NCBI RefSeq assembly: GCF_002803065.1
Contig: NZ_NNBL01000030.1
Span: 1-64,000, forward strand
DNA: 64,000 nucleotides
From: Streptomyces sp. CB01635
Lineage (GTDB): Bacteria > Actinomycetota > Actinomycetes > Streptomycetales > Streptomycetaceae
Direction of reading: 5' to 3'
Position 1 is the first letter of the stretch. Every line of letters begins with the position of its first letter. Positions 8,368 through 16,971 of this stretch are shown in pieces. The notes under the pieces are model-generated. The model was not told where the DNA came from. It did no database searches and was given only the letters and a program-made list of their open reading frames with translations. The translations under genes and the position numbers were made by a program.

Positions 8368-9798
8368 ATGACGACGACCGAGCATGCTCACGACCGCGAC
8401 GACCACAGTGACCCCACCTTGTACCGCACTCCGGCGGACGCCGTCGCCGCGCCCCCGGAGAAACTCGCCTACGTCGTCGGTTTCGACCCCACCGCACAGC
8501 GCGCGGACGCGTTGTTCACCGTCGGCACCGACCCCGAATCCCCCGCATACGGCCGCGTGACCTCCCACGCCGAGCTGCTCGACCTGGGCAACGAACTGCA
8601 CCACTTCGGCTGGAACGCCTGCTCGAGCGCGCTGGCGCATGCCGGTCATCATCACGCTGCGCGGCGCTACCTCATCGTCCCGGGACTGCGCTCCTCCCGG
8701 CTGCACGTCTTCGACACCAGCCCCGATCCCGCCCGCCCGCGCCTGGTCAAGGTGATCGAGCCCGAGGAGTTGGCCGCCAAGGCCGGATATTCGCGTCCGC
8801 ACACGCTTCACTGCGGCCCAGACGGAATGTTCCTGTCCTGCCTGGGTAGCGCGGACGGTGCGGACGGGCCTGGCGGCGTCGCGCTGCTGGACCACGAAAG
8901 CTTCGAAGTGCTGCGCGCCTGGGAGAGCGATCGCGGACCGCAACAGCTCGCCTACGACGTCTGGTGGCATCTGCGCCAGAACATCGCCGTGACCAGCGAG
9001 TGGGGGAGCCCCTCGATGATCGAGGACGGCCTCGTCCCCGAACTGCTGCTGGGTCGCCAGTACGGCCACTCGCTGCACTTCTGGGAGCTGGACTCCGGCC
9101 GGCACCTGCAGCGCGTCGATCTGGGGAATGAGAACCAGATGGTGCTGGAGCTGCGTCCCGCGCACGACCCCGAGGCAACGTGGGGGTTCACAGACACCGT
9201 GGTCAACGTGGAGGACCTGTCGGCGTCGGTGTGGCTGTGGAACCGGGAGGGCGAGGACTTCGTGGTCCGCAAGGTGATCACCGTCCCTGCCGAGTCCGCG
9301 CAAACGCAGGACCTGCCCCCGGCGCTGCAGCCGTTCGGCGCGGTGCCCCCGTTGATCACCGACATCGACCTGTCGGTGGACGACCAGTGGCTGTACGTAT
9401 CCGCATGGGGAACCGGCGAGCTGCTCCAGTACGACGTGAGCGACCCGTTCCATCCGAGGCAGACCGCGTCCGTGCGTCTTGGCGGCATCACCGGCCGACA
9501 GCCGCATCCCGCCGAGCCGGAAACTCCGCTGACCGGCGGAGCGCAGATGGTCGAGCTCAGCCGCGACGGGCGGCGCGTGTACCTGACGAACTCCTTGTAC
9601 GCCGCCTGGGACGCGCAGATCTATCCCGCGGGCATCGACCCGTGGATGGTCAAACTCGACGCCGACACCTTGCACGGCGGGCTCTCCATCGACAGCCGCT
9701 TCTTCCCACACGGCCCGGACTTCCTGGGCTTGCGCGTGCACCAAACGCGCCTGGAAGGCGGCGACGCCTCCTCGGATTCGTACTGCTACCGCCGCTGA
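8368..9798 (+). CDS. Selenium-binding protein / methanethiol oxidase family
   Basis: This is a complete 476-residue SBP56-family protein. The family in bacteria and humans includes methanethiol oxidases (methanethiol to formaldehyde, H2S and H2O2), with a seven-bladed propeller and a metal site. Diagnostic stretches are GNELHHFGWNACSS (the cysteine matches the reactive one near residue 57 in human SELENBP1), RPHTLHCGPDG, VTSEWGSPSMIEDGL and YGHSLHFWELD. The C-terminus reads GGDASSDSYCY, whereas the animal proteins end in GGDCSSD. AAGGA precedes the ATG. It has no operon partner; IS remnants lie on both sides. The exact substrate here is not known. Confidence 0.88.
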   Translation: MTTTEHAHDRDDHSDPTLYRTPADAVAAPPEKLAYVVGFDPTAQRADALFTVGTDPESPAYGRVTSHAELLDLGNELHHFGWNACSSALAHAGHHHAARRYLIVPGLRSSRLHVFDTSPDPARPRLVKVIEPEELAAKAGYSRPHTLHCGPDGMFLSCLGSADGADGPGGVALLDHESFEVLRAWESDRGPQQLAYDVWWHLRQNIAVTSEWGSPSMIEDGLVPELLLGRQYGHSLHFWELDSGRHLQRVDLGNENQMVLELRPAHDPEATWGFTDTVVNVEDLSASVWLWNREGEDFVVRKVITVPAESAQTQDLPPALQPFGAVPPLITDIDLSVDDQWLYVSAWGTGELLQYDVSDPFHPRQTASVRLGGITGRQPHPAEPETPLTGGAQMVELSRDGRRVYLTNSLYAAWDAQIYPAGIDPWMVKLDADTLHGGLSIDSRFFPHGPDFLGLRVHQTRLEGGDASSDSYCYRR

Positions 9799-9941
9799 CC
9801 GCTTGTGCTCCACGAGAGCCGACGGCGTCGGCGCTCACGGCGGTTGCTGCCGCGGTGGCGAGGCCTCTGCCTGTCATGCCGGCCCCCGGGCGTTCCGGGC
9901 GGCAAAAACACGGACAGCCTCCACGACACCGGGCCACGCCG

Positions 9942-10076
9942 ATCTCAGGCGTGGCCGCCAGCGGCGCCGTGCCCCCCCACCCCACGGAGCTGCTCGCCTC
10001 GGCTCGCATGGCAGAGGTACTGCACGAACTGGCGGACACCTACGAGGTCGAGGTCGATGCGAGTGAAGACGGATAG
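9942..10076 (+). pseudogene. BY-kinase / Wzc-like polysaccharide protein scrap
   Basis: A 44-codon frame ends at 10076 and reads AVPPHPTELLASARMAEVLH followed by ELADTYEVEV. This resembles the PNP(S/T)ELL-S-x-x-M segment just before the Walker A' region of bacterial tyrosine autokinases that control exopolysaccharide length. The family's next block (a DxPP motif) is missing because the frame runs into the IS30 remnant. Only the segment match supports this call. Confidence 0.4.
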
Positions 10077-10285
10077 GTCGGTGCTCTTCGGAAAGCACTG
10101 CCTCAGAAGGCCGTTAGTGTTCTCATTGGCGCCTCGCCGCCAAGGGCTGGCAGGGTCGCAGAAGAAGACCGGAACTCCAGTGGTCTTGGTGAACTGCTAA
10201 TGATGCGCCATCTCCCCGCCTTGGCCCCATGTGACCGATCGCCGCAATAGCGTGGGAAATTCCATCATGGCGGCTGTCAGCTGCC
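10070..10285 (-). mobile_element. IS30-family transposase remnant
   Basis: Read on the minus strand, a frame gives LLRRSVTWGQGGEMAHH, a TAG stop, then TGVPVFFCDPASPWRRGANE and NTNGLLRQCFPKSTDL. This is the heart of the IS30 DDE domain (TWDQGxEM and CDPxSPWQRGxNENxNGLLRQ are signature motifs). The in-frame stop and the missing ends show it is inactive. Confidence 0.75.
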
Positions 10286-10836
10286 CTCCCCCCAAGTTTC
10301 AGGCCGCATTATCTGATGCTCTGCCAGTGCAGTCCTGGGACACGGCGTTGCCCCACATCAGGACGAATAAAACCGACGACATTGTCAAGTCCGGTCAGGG
10401 GACAAGGCTGGGCGACCTCGCCCCCATTGGCAGTTTCGGCATCTTGTGCACCGCCGTTTCGCGGAGACGGATGAAATCCTGCGACAGGCATTTCATCAGG
10501 TCAACGAACAAACGGCACGACCGCTGGACTTCGGACTTACCGCACGAAGTAAGGGGCCCGGAGAGGGGATTACGACCGGTAGGGCGCGGCAGGCGCACTC
10601 ACGGCCCGCATCGTGATCGTCATGCGCCGGTTGCACTCGCCCCCGTACCGGGAATGGCGGGCTGTCGGCACGGGTCCTCTGCGGTGGGGCGGTTCGGCCA
10701 GCGAGACACTGACGACACCTCAGCCGCGCTCTCGATAAAGTCGGTGTCGGAAAGTGCAGGTTAGGAGAGAATGGGGCAGTATCAGCTCTATTCTCCACGC
10801 GTCCTGACGGCGCCGAGGCGACAGCTGAGGAAGAAT
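10286..10836. other. Stretch without a recognisable gene
   Basis: Between the IS30 remnant and the secreted-protein gene no frame shows coding character. The right end must contain the promoter of the gene starting at 10837, but I do not see clear hexamers. Confidence 0.35.
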
Positions 10837-11556
10837 ATGGGCCAGAATGGCACTCGTCTGATGGCCGTGTCGGCCGCTCTTGCCGGAGCGCTCGCGCTCG
10901 TGCCGGCCGCTCAGTCCGCGGCCGGCGCCGATCACCGGACCGGGACCGCGCTCTCGTTCGGGACGGTGGCCGCACCGCAGGCCCCCTCCCCGACTCCAGC
11001 TCCACCCCGCCTCCCCCGCGACTTCCGCGGCAAGGGCAAGTGGATCGTCCGGGACCTGGACATCACGGTGCCCTTCACCTGGGAGGGGCGGGACGGCAAC
11101 AGCCAAATGACCGCCGGGGGCCCGCAGTACCCAATCTGGTTCACCAACCTGATCTACCACGACACGCTCTACACGCTCACGTACAAATGGCCGGGCCTGT
11201 ACGAGCACCCCTGCTCACGCATCCCGGGCTTCAACCTGAAGGCACTGAACCAGGGGTTCGAGAAAGCCCGGTTCGTCGGGCGGGAGACCCTCAGGCGCAC
11301 CACGCCGCGGTACGTGAACCACTGGCGGGTGGGCGTGGTCCTGCCCGAGCTCCCTCCCGGGAACCACCCGCGCCTGCCGCTCGCTCTGGGCGACATCTAT
11401 GTCGACGAGAACAACCGGGGCACCTTCTGGCAGGTACTGCAGTTCGGCGTCCAGAACCTCTACGACCCCGAGCTGGACGAATGGCTGGTCATGGACACCT
11501 TCGAGCACCGCCCCGGAATCGTCACGCTCCCCCAGCGATGCGCACCGCCCCACTGA
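10837..11556 (+). CDS. Secreted protein of unknown function
   Basis: From ATG 10837 the product has about 239 residues. It starts with a Sec-type signal peptide (MAVSAALAGALALVPAAQSA, cleavage near AQSAAGA) and a Pro-rich linker. The mature domain contains VPFTWEGRDGNSQMTAGGPQ, YPIWFTNLIYHDTLYTLTYK and a YVNHWRVGVVLPELPPGNHP stretch; two cysteines (in HPCSR and QRCAP) could pair. The frame remains open upstream to 10771, but only the 10837 start gives a proper signal peptide, with a GAGGAAG site in front. I do not recognise the family. It is monocistronic and lies next to an IS1380 remnant. Confidence 0.75.
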   Translation: MGQNGTRLMAVSAALAGALALVPAAQSAAGADHRTGTALSFGTVAAPQAPSPTPAPPRLPRDFRGKGKWIVRDLDITVPFTWEGRDGNSQMTAGGPQYPIWFTNLIYHDTLYTLTYKWPGLYEHPCSRIPGFNLKALNQGFEKARFVGRETLRRTTPRYVNHWRVGVVLPELPPGNHPRLPLALGDIYVDENNRGTFWQVLQFGVQNLYDPELDEWLVMDTFEHRPGIVTLPQRCAPPH

Positions 11557-11769
11557 GCACGGCCCGATCCATCGAAGCCGCCACGCCGCAGCACCGCAAG
11601 CGGTCTGATCGGCAACCGTGCCACCACCATCCAGCAGCAGGTACGGACGGGGCCACCGGAGGCGGGGTGCTCATGAGGGGACGGCCTCCGAGGGCGAGCG
11701 CTGGCCGGCGACGAAGACGCGGCGGCCGGCGTCGCGTTCCGCCGGGGTGCGCCCCGCGACGAACAGCTC

Positions 11770-12090
11770 AGCACCGCGAGATCGGTGATCGTCTCTCCGC
11801 CGTCGGCGATCATCACCGCAAGGTCCACGGCGATCCGGCCCGGATCGTGACCGGTCGCGCGTGGCCGCAGCGGCTGGAGCACATCCGCGTACGCGGACGT
11901 CAGCCCGGTCGCGTCGGCGAGATCCGCCAGCAGCCGGGCCCCGGCATGCCCCACCGCCCCCGAACCGTCGGTGGAGACATGAACCCGAGGACGTGAACGG
12001 ATAGCCTGCACGCAGAAAATGCCTTCCAGTAGCGACGACCGAGTCCCTCGACAAGTCTCATCGTCCCTACCCAGAAGGCACTTTCGCGTT
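11770..12090 (-). mobile_element. IS1380-type transposase remnant (copy A) with terminal repeats
   Basis: On the minus strand from 12011 a frame reads MQAIRSRPRVHVSTDGSGAV, then GARLLADLADATGL and AVDLAVMIADGGETITDLAV, the N-terminal part of Streptomyces IS1380-group transposases. Homology fades after about 11770, so the DDE domain is gone. Just upstream of the start lies an inverted pair, GAAAATGCCTTC (12014-12025) and GAAGGCACTTTC (12074-12085). It recurs in copy B at 14.6 kb, with the same distance from the ATG. Confidence 0.65.
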
Positions 12091-12145
12091 CACGGCACCG
12101 TGACCGTCCTCACCCCAGGTGAAGAGTGAGGCTAGGGCCCGGTGG

Positions 12146-12182
12146 GCCATCGGCCGGGCGGGAGCACCATCCGGCCGATGGC
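12146..12182. terminator. Hairpin terminator after the PQQ-propeller gene
   Basis: A perfect 12-bp stem (GCCATCGGCCGG / CCGGCCGATGGC) with a 13-base loop lies nine bases beyond the stop codon at 12191. There is no strong T-run, as is common in Streptomyces terminators. Confidence 0.6.
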
Positions 12183-12190
12183 TCTTCGGA

Positions 12191-13549
12191 TCAGTCGCCG
12201 ATCCTCGGCAGCAGGGAGACGAGCTTGCTGCCGCCGTTCCGGGCGATCAGCACGTCCTTGTAGAGCAGGAGTTGGGGCGGGTTCCTGATGTCCGGCCCTG
12301 GCCCCGGCCGGGGGATGTCGACATGACCGCGCCAGACCCGCTCACCCGTGCGCAGATCGAGGCCGGACAGATCTCCGGTCGGGCCGAAGAAATAAACGAC
12401 CCCCTGCCCCGCCGACACCACGGGAGGCGCGATGCCCAACATCGTGTTCTTGCCGGGCATCTTGACGCCGACCGGGCCCGTCCATAGGGTCTTTCCCTTG
12501 GTCAGCGAATAGGCCGAGGCCTTGCCCTGCCAAGACACGGAGATCAGAAGATCACCGACGACATCCGCGCGGGCCGGCGACCCCTCGATCCGATAGGGGT
12601 GCGAGGTCTGCTGCCCGGAGCTGCTGACGAAGGTCAACTGCCGGTCCTTGCCGGCCACATCCTTCATCTCGCCCAGGATCATCCGGTCCCCCGAGGTCCC
12701 GGTGAGCTGCTGCCTGCCGGGGACGGTCGTGACCTTCTTGGCGGTTCCGGTGGCGGGGTCGAGACGGAAGACGTCGGTGTCGTGCGGTTCCTCGGTGTCC
12801 CGCGTGCACAGGAGATAGGGCACGCCGCTCAGCACCGCTCGTTGGCACACAACGCCCTTGTTCCAGGTGTGGCGCCACTTCTCCTTGCCGGTCAGCGGAT
12901 CGAGGGCCGACATCGTGCGGAGCGACGGGGTGTTCGCAAGGACGGCGCCGTCGATGAGCATGGCGGCCTGGCCGCTGCGGTCGTCCTGCGGCATCTCGAC
13001 CGCCCACAGCACGTCGCCGGTGCCGGCGTCCACCGCCATCAGATCGGTACCGCCCATGTAGTCCCCGTTCGGCAGCTTCTTCGCGGTGTGGTTGCGGTAT
13101 GCATAGACCACGCCGTCGCGCACGGCGAACGGGTGGTCGATCCCGTCGCCTTCGCGATTGACCCTGACGGTCCACAGTCGTTCGCCGGTGTTGGCGTCGA
13201 ACTTCGCGACGTCGTACTTGGACCCGCTGCAGTACAGCGCGGAACCGTTGACCAGGCAGCCCCGCTCGCCGGTGCCCGGGGCATCGCTCTTCCACGGCTT
13301 CCAGCCCTCCGGCGACGCCGCCGTCCTGACAGGCCGGTCCCGCTCGGCCGCATCGCCGCCCTCAATGCCGAACACCGCCCCCACGGTGATCGCGGCGACG
13401 GTCACCGCCGCCCCCGCGGCCTGCGAGAGACGGCGCCGGCCGCGTCGCCGCACCACCTTCTCGACCAGGTCCCCAGGCGCCCGCACCCCATCCAGGGCGA
13501 CCGCGTGCAGCGTCTCCCGGATCTTCTCCTCCACCCGCTCCGTCGTCAT
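12191..13549 (-). CDS. Membrane-anchored PQQ-like beta-propeller protein
   Basis: The product has 452 residues. An N-terminal cytoplasmic segment of about 55 residues (TTERVEEKIRETLHAVALDG) precedes one membrane helix (AAVTVAAITVGAVFGI). An extracellular propeller follows, with repeats ending in G-x-x-x-W: NTGERLWTV, GTGDVLWAV, LTGKEKWRH, TKGKTLWTG, RTGERVWRG. ATG 13549 overlaps the stop of the sigma gene (ATGA), so the two are translationally coupled. Sigma genes of the SigE group are often followed by such proteins. A sensing or anti-sigma role is plausible from the topology and position but is not shown by any motif. Because the upstream sigma gene is frameshifted, this gene may now be expressed without its partner. 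Confidence 0.8.
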   Translation of the reverse strand: MTTERVEEKIRETLHAVALDGVRAPGDLVEKVVRRRGRRRLSQAAGAAVTVAAITVGAVFGIEGGDAAERDRPVRTAASPEGWKPWKSDAPGTGERGCLVNGSALYCSGSKYDVAKFDANTGERLWTVRVNREGDGIDHPFAVRDGVVYAYRNHTAKKLPNGDYMGGTDLMAVDAGTGDVLWAVEMPQDDRSGQAAMLIDGAVLANTPSLRTMSALDPLTGKEKWRHTWNKGVVCQRAVLSGVPYLLCTRDTEEPHDTDVFRLDPATGTAKKVTTVPGRQQLTGTSGDRMILGEMKDVAGKDRQLTFVSSSGQQTSHPYRIEGSPARADVVGDLLISVSWQGKASAYSLTKGKTLWTGPVGVKMPGKNTMLGIAPPVVSAGQGVVYFFGPTGDLSGLDLRTGERVWRGHVDIPRPGPGPDIRNPPQLLLYKDVLIARNGGSKLVSLLPRIGD

Positions 13550-14098
13550 CCCTGGATCCCCTTCGCCTGATAGCCGAGCGGCTTCTCCTGTTCCGTGGGC
13601 CCTTCGGGCCCGAGCTCCGGTACGAGCGACCGGAGCTTGGCGAGCGACCGGTACGCCGTACTGCGCACCGTGCCGACCGGGCACCCCAGCAGCGCCGCCA
13701 CCTCGGCCTCCGGCAGATCCTCGAAGTAGCGCAGCACGACTACGGCGCGCTGCCGCATCGTCAGACGACCGAGCGCCGCCCACAGGGCGATCCGCAGCTC
13801 GGGATTCCGACCCGACGTCGGCGTCCGTGCCGGGCTCGGGCAGTACGGGCACCGTCGTCTCCGCGCGGTGCCTGCGCAGCCGCCAGCGGTTGACCTGCTG
13901 GCGGTACAGGACCTGGCGGACATACGCCTCGGGCTGCTCGATACGCGCCCAGCGCCCGTAGGCCTTCATCAGCGCGATCTGCAGCAGATCCTCCGCGGCA
14001 TGCCGGTCCCCTCCGGTGAGCAGCACCGCGAGCCGCAGCAGCGCGGTGGAGCGCATCGCTACGAACTCCCGGAACTCGTCGTGACTTGAGCCCTCCAT
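13546..14098 (-). pseudogene. SigE-family RNA polymerase sigma factor, frameshifted
   Basis: ATG 14098 opens with MEGSSHDEFREFVAMRSTAL and region 2 (HAAEDLLQIALMKAYGRW, then AYVRQVLYRQQVNRWR). Around 13801 the frame changes: region 4 (RIALWAALGRLTMRQRAVVV, then EVAALLGCPVGTVRSTAYRS) is read in another frame and ends at 13546. Joining the two halves gives the normal length of about 184 residues, so a single-base change near the GAATCCC/GAGCTG junction is the likely lesion. Without repair the product has only region 2 plus a long nonsense tail that runs into the next gene. The 3' end overlaps the propeller gene by four bases. Confidence 0.8.
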
Positions 14099-14399
14099 CG
14101 GCCCTCCCCTTCTGGCAGCCATCACGACGCGATGAGCCGCCCGCTGCTATCCCTCAGCGGGCTAGAAAAATGGGAACGATCAACCGGGAGCGGCTGCCGA
14201 GTGCTGTCCGCCGATCTCGTGAACATCGCCCCCGAACCAAAACGAGCGACTCCCATCGAGCTGAACATCTGCTGTCGAGAGTCACGAGAGTCGTGGATAA
14301 AGCCGCAAGGTTGCCCCGCTACGCACCGGGGCGACAGTGCACTTGTGGGACCGACAACCGGTTACCGACTGAAGCGAGGCCTGCCCCGACGTCGGGCAG

Positions 14400-14700
14400 G
14401 CGCTGCGCGCTCAGCCGACGGGCTTGACGCGCCCGGCCTCGACCTTCGCCATGCGGACGTTGCACAGCGGGCTGGCCGGAGTAGGGGGTGTCGGTGAGGA
14501 ACATCTGGTGTCGCAGGCCCTCGTCCTGGTCGAACAGTGAGAGGCGGGCGCCGTGGTGCGGTCGTTCGCGGCGCACGAGCATGAAGCCTGGGACGAGAAC
14601 CGATACCCTGCACGCAGAAAGTGCCTTCCGCTAGGACCGACAGAACCCCTCGACAAGGTTCATCGTCCCAGCTCAGAAGGCACTTTTGCGTTACCGCTCG
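14400..14700 (-). mobile_element. IS1380-type remnant (copy B) with terminal repeats
   Basis: This copy keeps the element end: GAAAGTGCCTTC at 14617-14628 and GAAGGCACTTTT at 14676-14687, followed by a start reading MQGIGSRPRLHA at 14613. After these 12 codons it jumps to a C-terminal transposase piece in another frame (HGARLSLFDQDEGLRHQMFL, then TDTPYSGQPA). Most of the element was deleted internally. It has the same orientation as copy A, so the two bracket the sigma/propeller pair as direct repeats. Confidence 0.6.
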
Positions 14701-14781
14701 CGATCCGGACCAAAGCCCAAGTGAAACGCGCAGGTTAACGGCACACCTGGACCAACGACCAGCTCTTCCAAACGGAACTGC

Positions 14782-15867
14782 CTAGCCTCGCCCGCCTTCT
14801 CGCGACGGCGGTTGTCCCGTGCTCTCCCGCACGACCAGCCGTGTCGGCACCAGCGTGGTACCGGGTTCCGCCTCGCCCTGACGGACCTGACGCAGCGCGC
14901 TCTCCACGCAGCGGCGGCCGACCTCGGCGAAATCCTGGTGGACCGTGGTGAGCGGCGGCTGGAACGAGCCAGAGTCGGGAATGTCGTCGAAGCCGATGAC
15001 CGAGACGTCCTCGGGGACCCTGCGGCCCCGCTCTTCCAGGGCCCGCAGTAGGCCGAGCGCCATCTGGTCGTTCGCCGCGAACACCGCGGTGCAGTCGCCC
15101 TGTTCGGCCAGGCGCAGGCCCGCGCGGTAGCCCGAACCGGCCGACCAGTCGCCGCGCACCAGCGGTGGGACCGCGCGGCCCGCGGCCTCAAGTGCCCTGC
15201 GCCACGCGTCCGTTCGGCGCTGCGCGGCGAACGACTCGGAGGGGCCTGCCAGATGCCAGACCGTGCGGTGGCCGAGGTCGAGGAGGTGGCGTACCGCGTC
15301 GCGGGTGCCGCCCGCCTGGTCCGTGTCCACCACCGCGTAGCGGTCATCGGCGTCCGAGTCCGCGACCACGACCTTCACGTGTGGCGGCAGCGTGAGGCTC
15401 GCCGAGTCGAGCAGATGGACCTCCATGATGACGATGACCGCGTCCACGGCCAGCTCGCCGAGGCGTGAGAACGCGCCGCGCACCTCGTCCTGGGTGGGCA
15501 CCGCGACGGGGAGGAGCGTGACCGCGTAGCCCTCCTGTGCGGCCGAGGTCGCGATGGCCTCGAGCGTGCGCATGTTGCCTGTCGTGGAGAGCGTGAACGT
15601 GATCACGCCGATGGTGCGGAAGTCGCCCCGCTTCAGCGCCCGCGCCGCGCTGTTGGGGCGGTAGCCGAGGTCTTTCATGGCGGCGAGGACCCGCTCGCGC
15701 GTCTCCTCGTTGACGCCGGGAAAGCCGTTCGAGACGCGGGAGACCGTCTGGGACGAGACACCGGCGACCCGGGCGACGTCGGCCATGGACGCGTTGTGTG
15801 TGCGGCGCCGGGCGTGGGTCCTGCCGCGCTCCGGGGCGCTGTCCGTTGCTCCCACCGTTGGCCTCAC
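14782..15867 (-). CDS. LacI-family transcriptional repressor of the galactan locus
   Basis: The product is a LacI/GalR regulator of about 361 residues. The helix-turn-helix is MADVARVAGVSSQTVSRVSN with the hinge helix RPNSAARALKRG, followed by a periplasmic-binding-protein-like effector domain (AVFAANDQMALGLLRALEER, VSVIGFDDIPDSGSF, PPLTTVHQDFAEVG). I chose GTG 15867 as start; an ATG at 15927 is also in frame and would add 20 residues. It is transcribed divergently from the ABC/GH42/GH30 operon, and two copies of ATGTTTACGCAAACAT lie in the gap. The likely role is repression of that operon and itself until a galacto-oligosaccharide binds. The effector is inferred from the neighbouring enzymes. 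Confidence 0.88.
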   Translation of the reverse strand: MRPTVGATDSAPERGRTHARRRTHNASMADVARVAGVSSQTVSRVSNGFPGVNEETRERVLAAMKDLGYRPNSAARALKRGDFRTIGVITFTLSTTGNMRTLEAIATSAAQEGYAVTLLPVAVPTQDEVRGAFSRLGELAVDAVIVIMEVHLLDSASLTLPPHVKVVVADSDADDRYAVVDTDQAGGTRDAVRHLLDLGHRTVWHLAGPSESFAAQRRTDAWRRALEAAGRAVPPLVRGDWSAGSGYRAGLRLAEQGDCTAVFAANDQMALGLLRALEERGRRVPEDVSVIGFDDIPDSGSFQPPLTTVHQDFAEVGRRCVESALRQVRQGEAEPGTTLVPTRLVVRESTGQPPSREGGRG

Positions 15868-15938
15868 CAGTCGAGTTGATCGTTCACGGGCGACTCTTGA
15901 CCGTCCTCTGCGAGGCAGTGTAGACATGCCGCCACCGA

Positions 15939-15954
15939 ATGTTTACGCAAACAT
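15939..15954. promoter_or_regulatory. LacI-type operator O1
   Basis: The near-palindrome ATGTTTACGCAAACAT with a central CG has the form typical of LacI-family operators. It lies 71 bases upstream of the repressor's GTG and is repeated without change 44 bases away. Confidence 0.75.
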
Positions 15955-15982
15955 AACACCTGGCGGTCGCTTGCGCGCCGGA

Positions 15983-15998
15983 ATGTTTACGCAAACAT
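15983..15998. promoter_or_regulatory. LacI-type operator O2
   Basis: This is an identical second copy of ATGTTTACGCAAACAT, 41 bases before the first permease start codon. The 44-base spacing is about four helical turns, so repressor dimers bound at both sites would face the same side of the DNA. Confidence 0.75.
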
Positions 15999-16039
15999 CC
16001 GAGCACATCCGCGAGACACGTACGAGCGAGGGACGCGAG

Positions 16040-16966
16040 ATGACGACGCTTCAGCCGCCGGCCGCCGCAAGGCCGCGACCGACCGGGCCACCGGTACGCA
16101 GGGCGCGCCGCTCGTGGACGGGGTGGGGGTTCATCGGCCCCTTCGTGCTCGTCTTCGCCCTGGTCTTCCTGGCGCCGCTCGCGTACTCGGTCTATCTGAG
16201 CCTGTTCCGCACACAACTCATCGGCGGCACCACCTTCGTGGGCCTGGACAACTACCAACAGGCCTTGCAAGACGGCCAGTTCTGGGACGGAGTCGTCCGC
16301 GTCGGACTGTTTCTGCTGATCCAGGTGCCGATCATGCTCGGCATCGCCTTGCTCGTCGCCCTCGCGATCGACAGCGGCCGCCTCTACGGCAAGGACTTCT
16401 TCCGGATCACCGTCTTCCTCCCCTACGCGGTACCCGCCGTCGTCGCGACCCTCATGTGGGGCTTCATGTACGGCACCCGCTACGGCTTGGTCGGCGACGT
16501 CAACGACGCGTTCGGCGTGAAGCTGCCCGACCCACTGTCCGCCGACCTGGTCCTCGCGTCCATCGGCAACATCGTTACCTGGGAGTTCGTCGGCTACAAC
16601 ATGCTGATCTTCTTCGCCGCGCTGCGCGTCGTACCGCACTCGCTGTACGAGGCGGCCGAGATCGACGGCGCCGGACAGTGGCGCGTCATCACGGCCATCA
16701 AGCTTCCCGCGATCCGCGGCGCCCTCGTCATCGCCACGATCTTCTCGATCATCGGCAGCTTCCAGCTCTTCAACGAGCCCGCCATCCTCCAGAAGCTCGC
16801 GCCGAACGCGATCACCACCGACTACACCCCGAACTTCTACACGTACTCGCTGTCCTTCTCGGGCCAGCAGCAGAACTACTCCGCGACGGTCGCCATCGTC
16901 ATGGGCGTGATCACGATGATCGTCGCCTACGTGGTCCAGCTGCGCGGCATGCGCAAGGGAGCGTGA
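16040..16966 (+). CDS. Sugar ABC transporter permease (MalF-type)
   Basis: This is a 308-residue inner-membrane permease of the carbohydrate-uptake-1 type. Six hydrophobic segments are visible, the first being FIGPFVLVFALVFLAPLAYS. The ATPase-docking EAA loop reads EAAEIDGAGQWRVITAIKLP. GAGGGACGCGAG in front of ATG 16040 supports the start. It is the first gene of the operon behind operators O1 and O2 and pairs with the next permease. The substrate inferred from the locus is a galacto-oligosaccharide. No ATPase gene is present. Confidence 0.9.
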   Translation: MTTLQPPAAARPRPTGPPVRRARRSWTGWGFIGPFVLVFALVFLAPLAYSVYLSLFRTQLIGGTTFVGLDNYQQALQDGQFWDGVVRVGLFLLIQVPIMLGIALLVALAIDSGRLYGKDFFRITVFLPYAVPAVVATLMWGFMYGTRYGLVGDVNDAFGVKLPDPLSADLVLASIGNIVTWEFVGYNMLIFFAALRVVPHSLYEAAEIDGAGQWRVITAIKLPAIRGALVIATIFSIIGSFQLFNEPAILQKLAPNAITTDYTPNFYTYSLSFSGQQQNYSATVAIVMGVITMIVAYVVQLRGMRKGA

Positions 16967-16971
16967 GCGCG

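Noticed and set aside
8260..9813. A 517-codon minus-strand frame
   Set aside because: Shadow of the selenium-binding protein gene; no ribosome-binding site or family motif.
12191..14125. One 644-codon gene covering sigma and propeller parts
   Set aside because: The continuous frame exists only because the sigma frame is shifted; the ATGA overlap and region 4 in the other frame show two genes.
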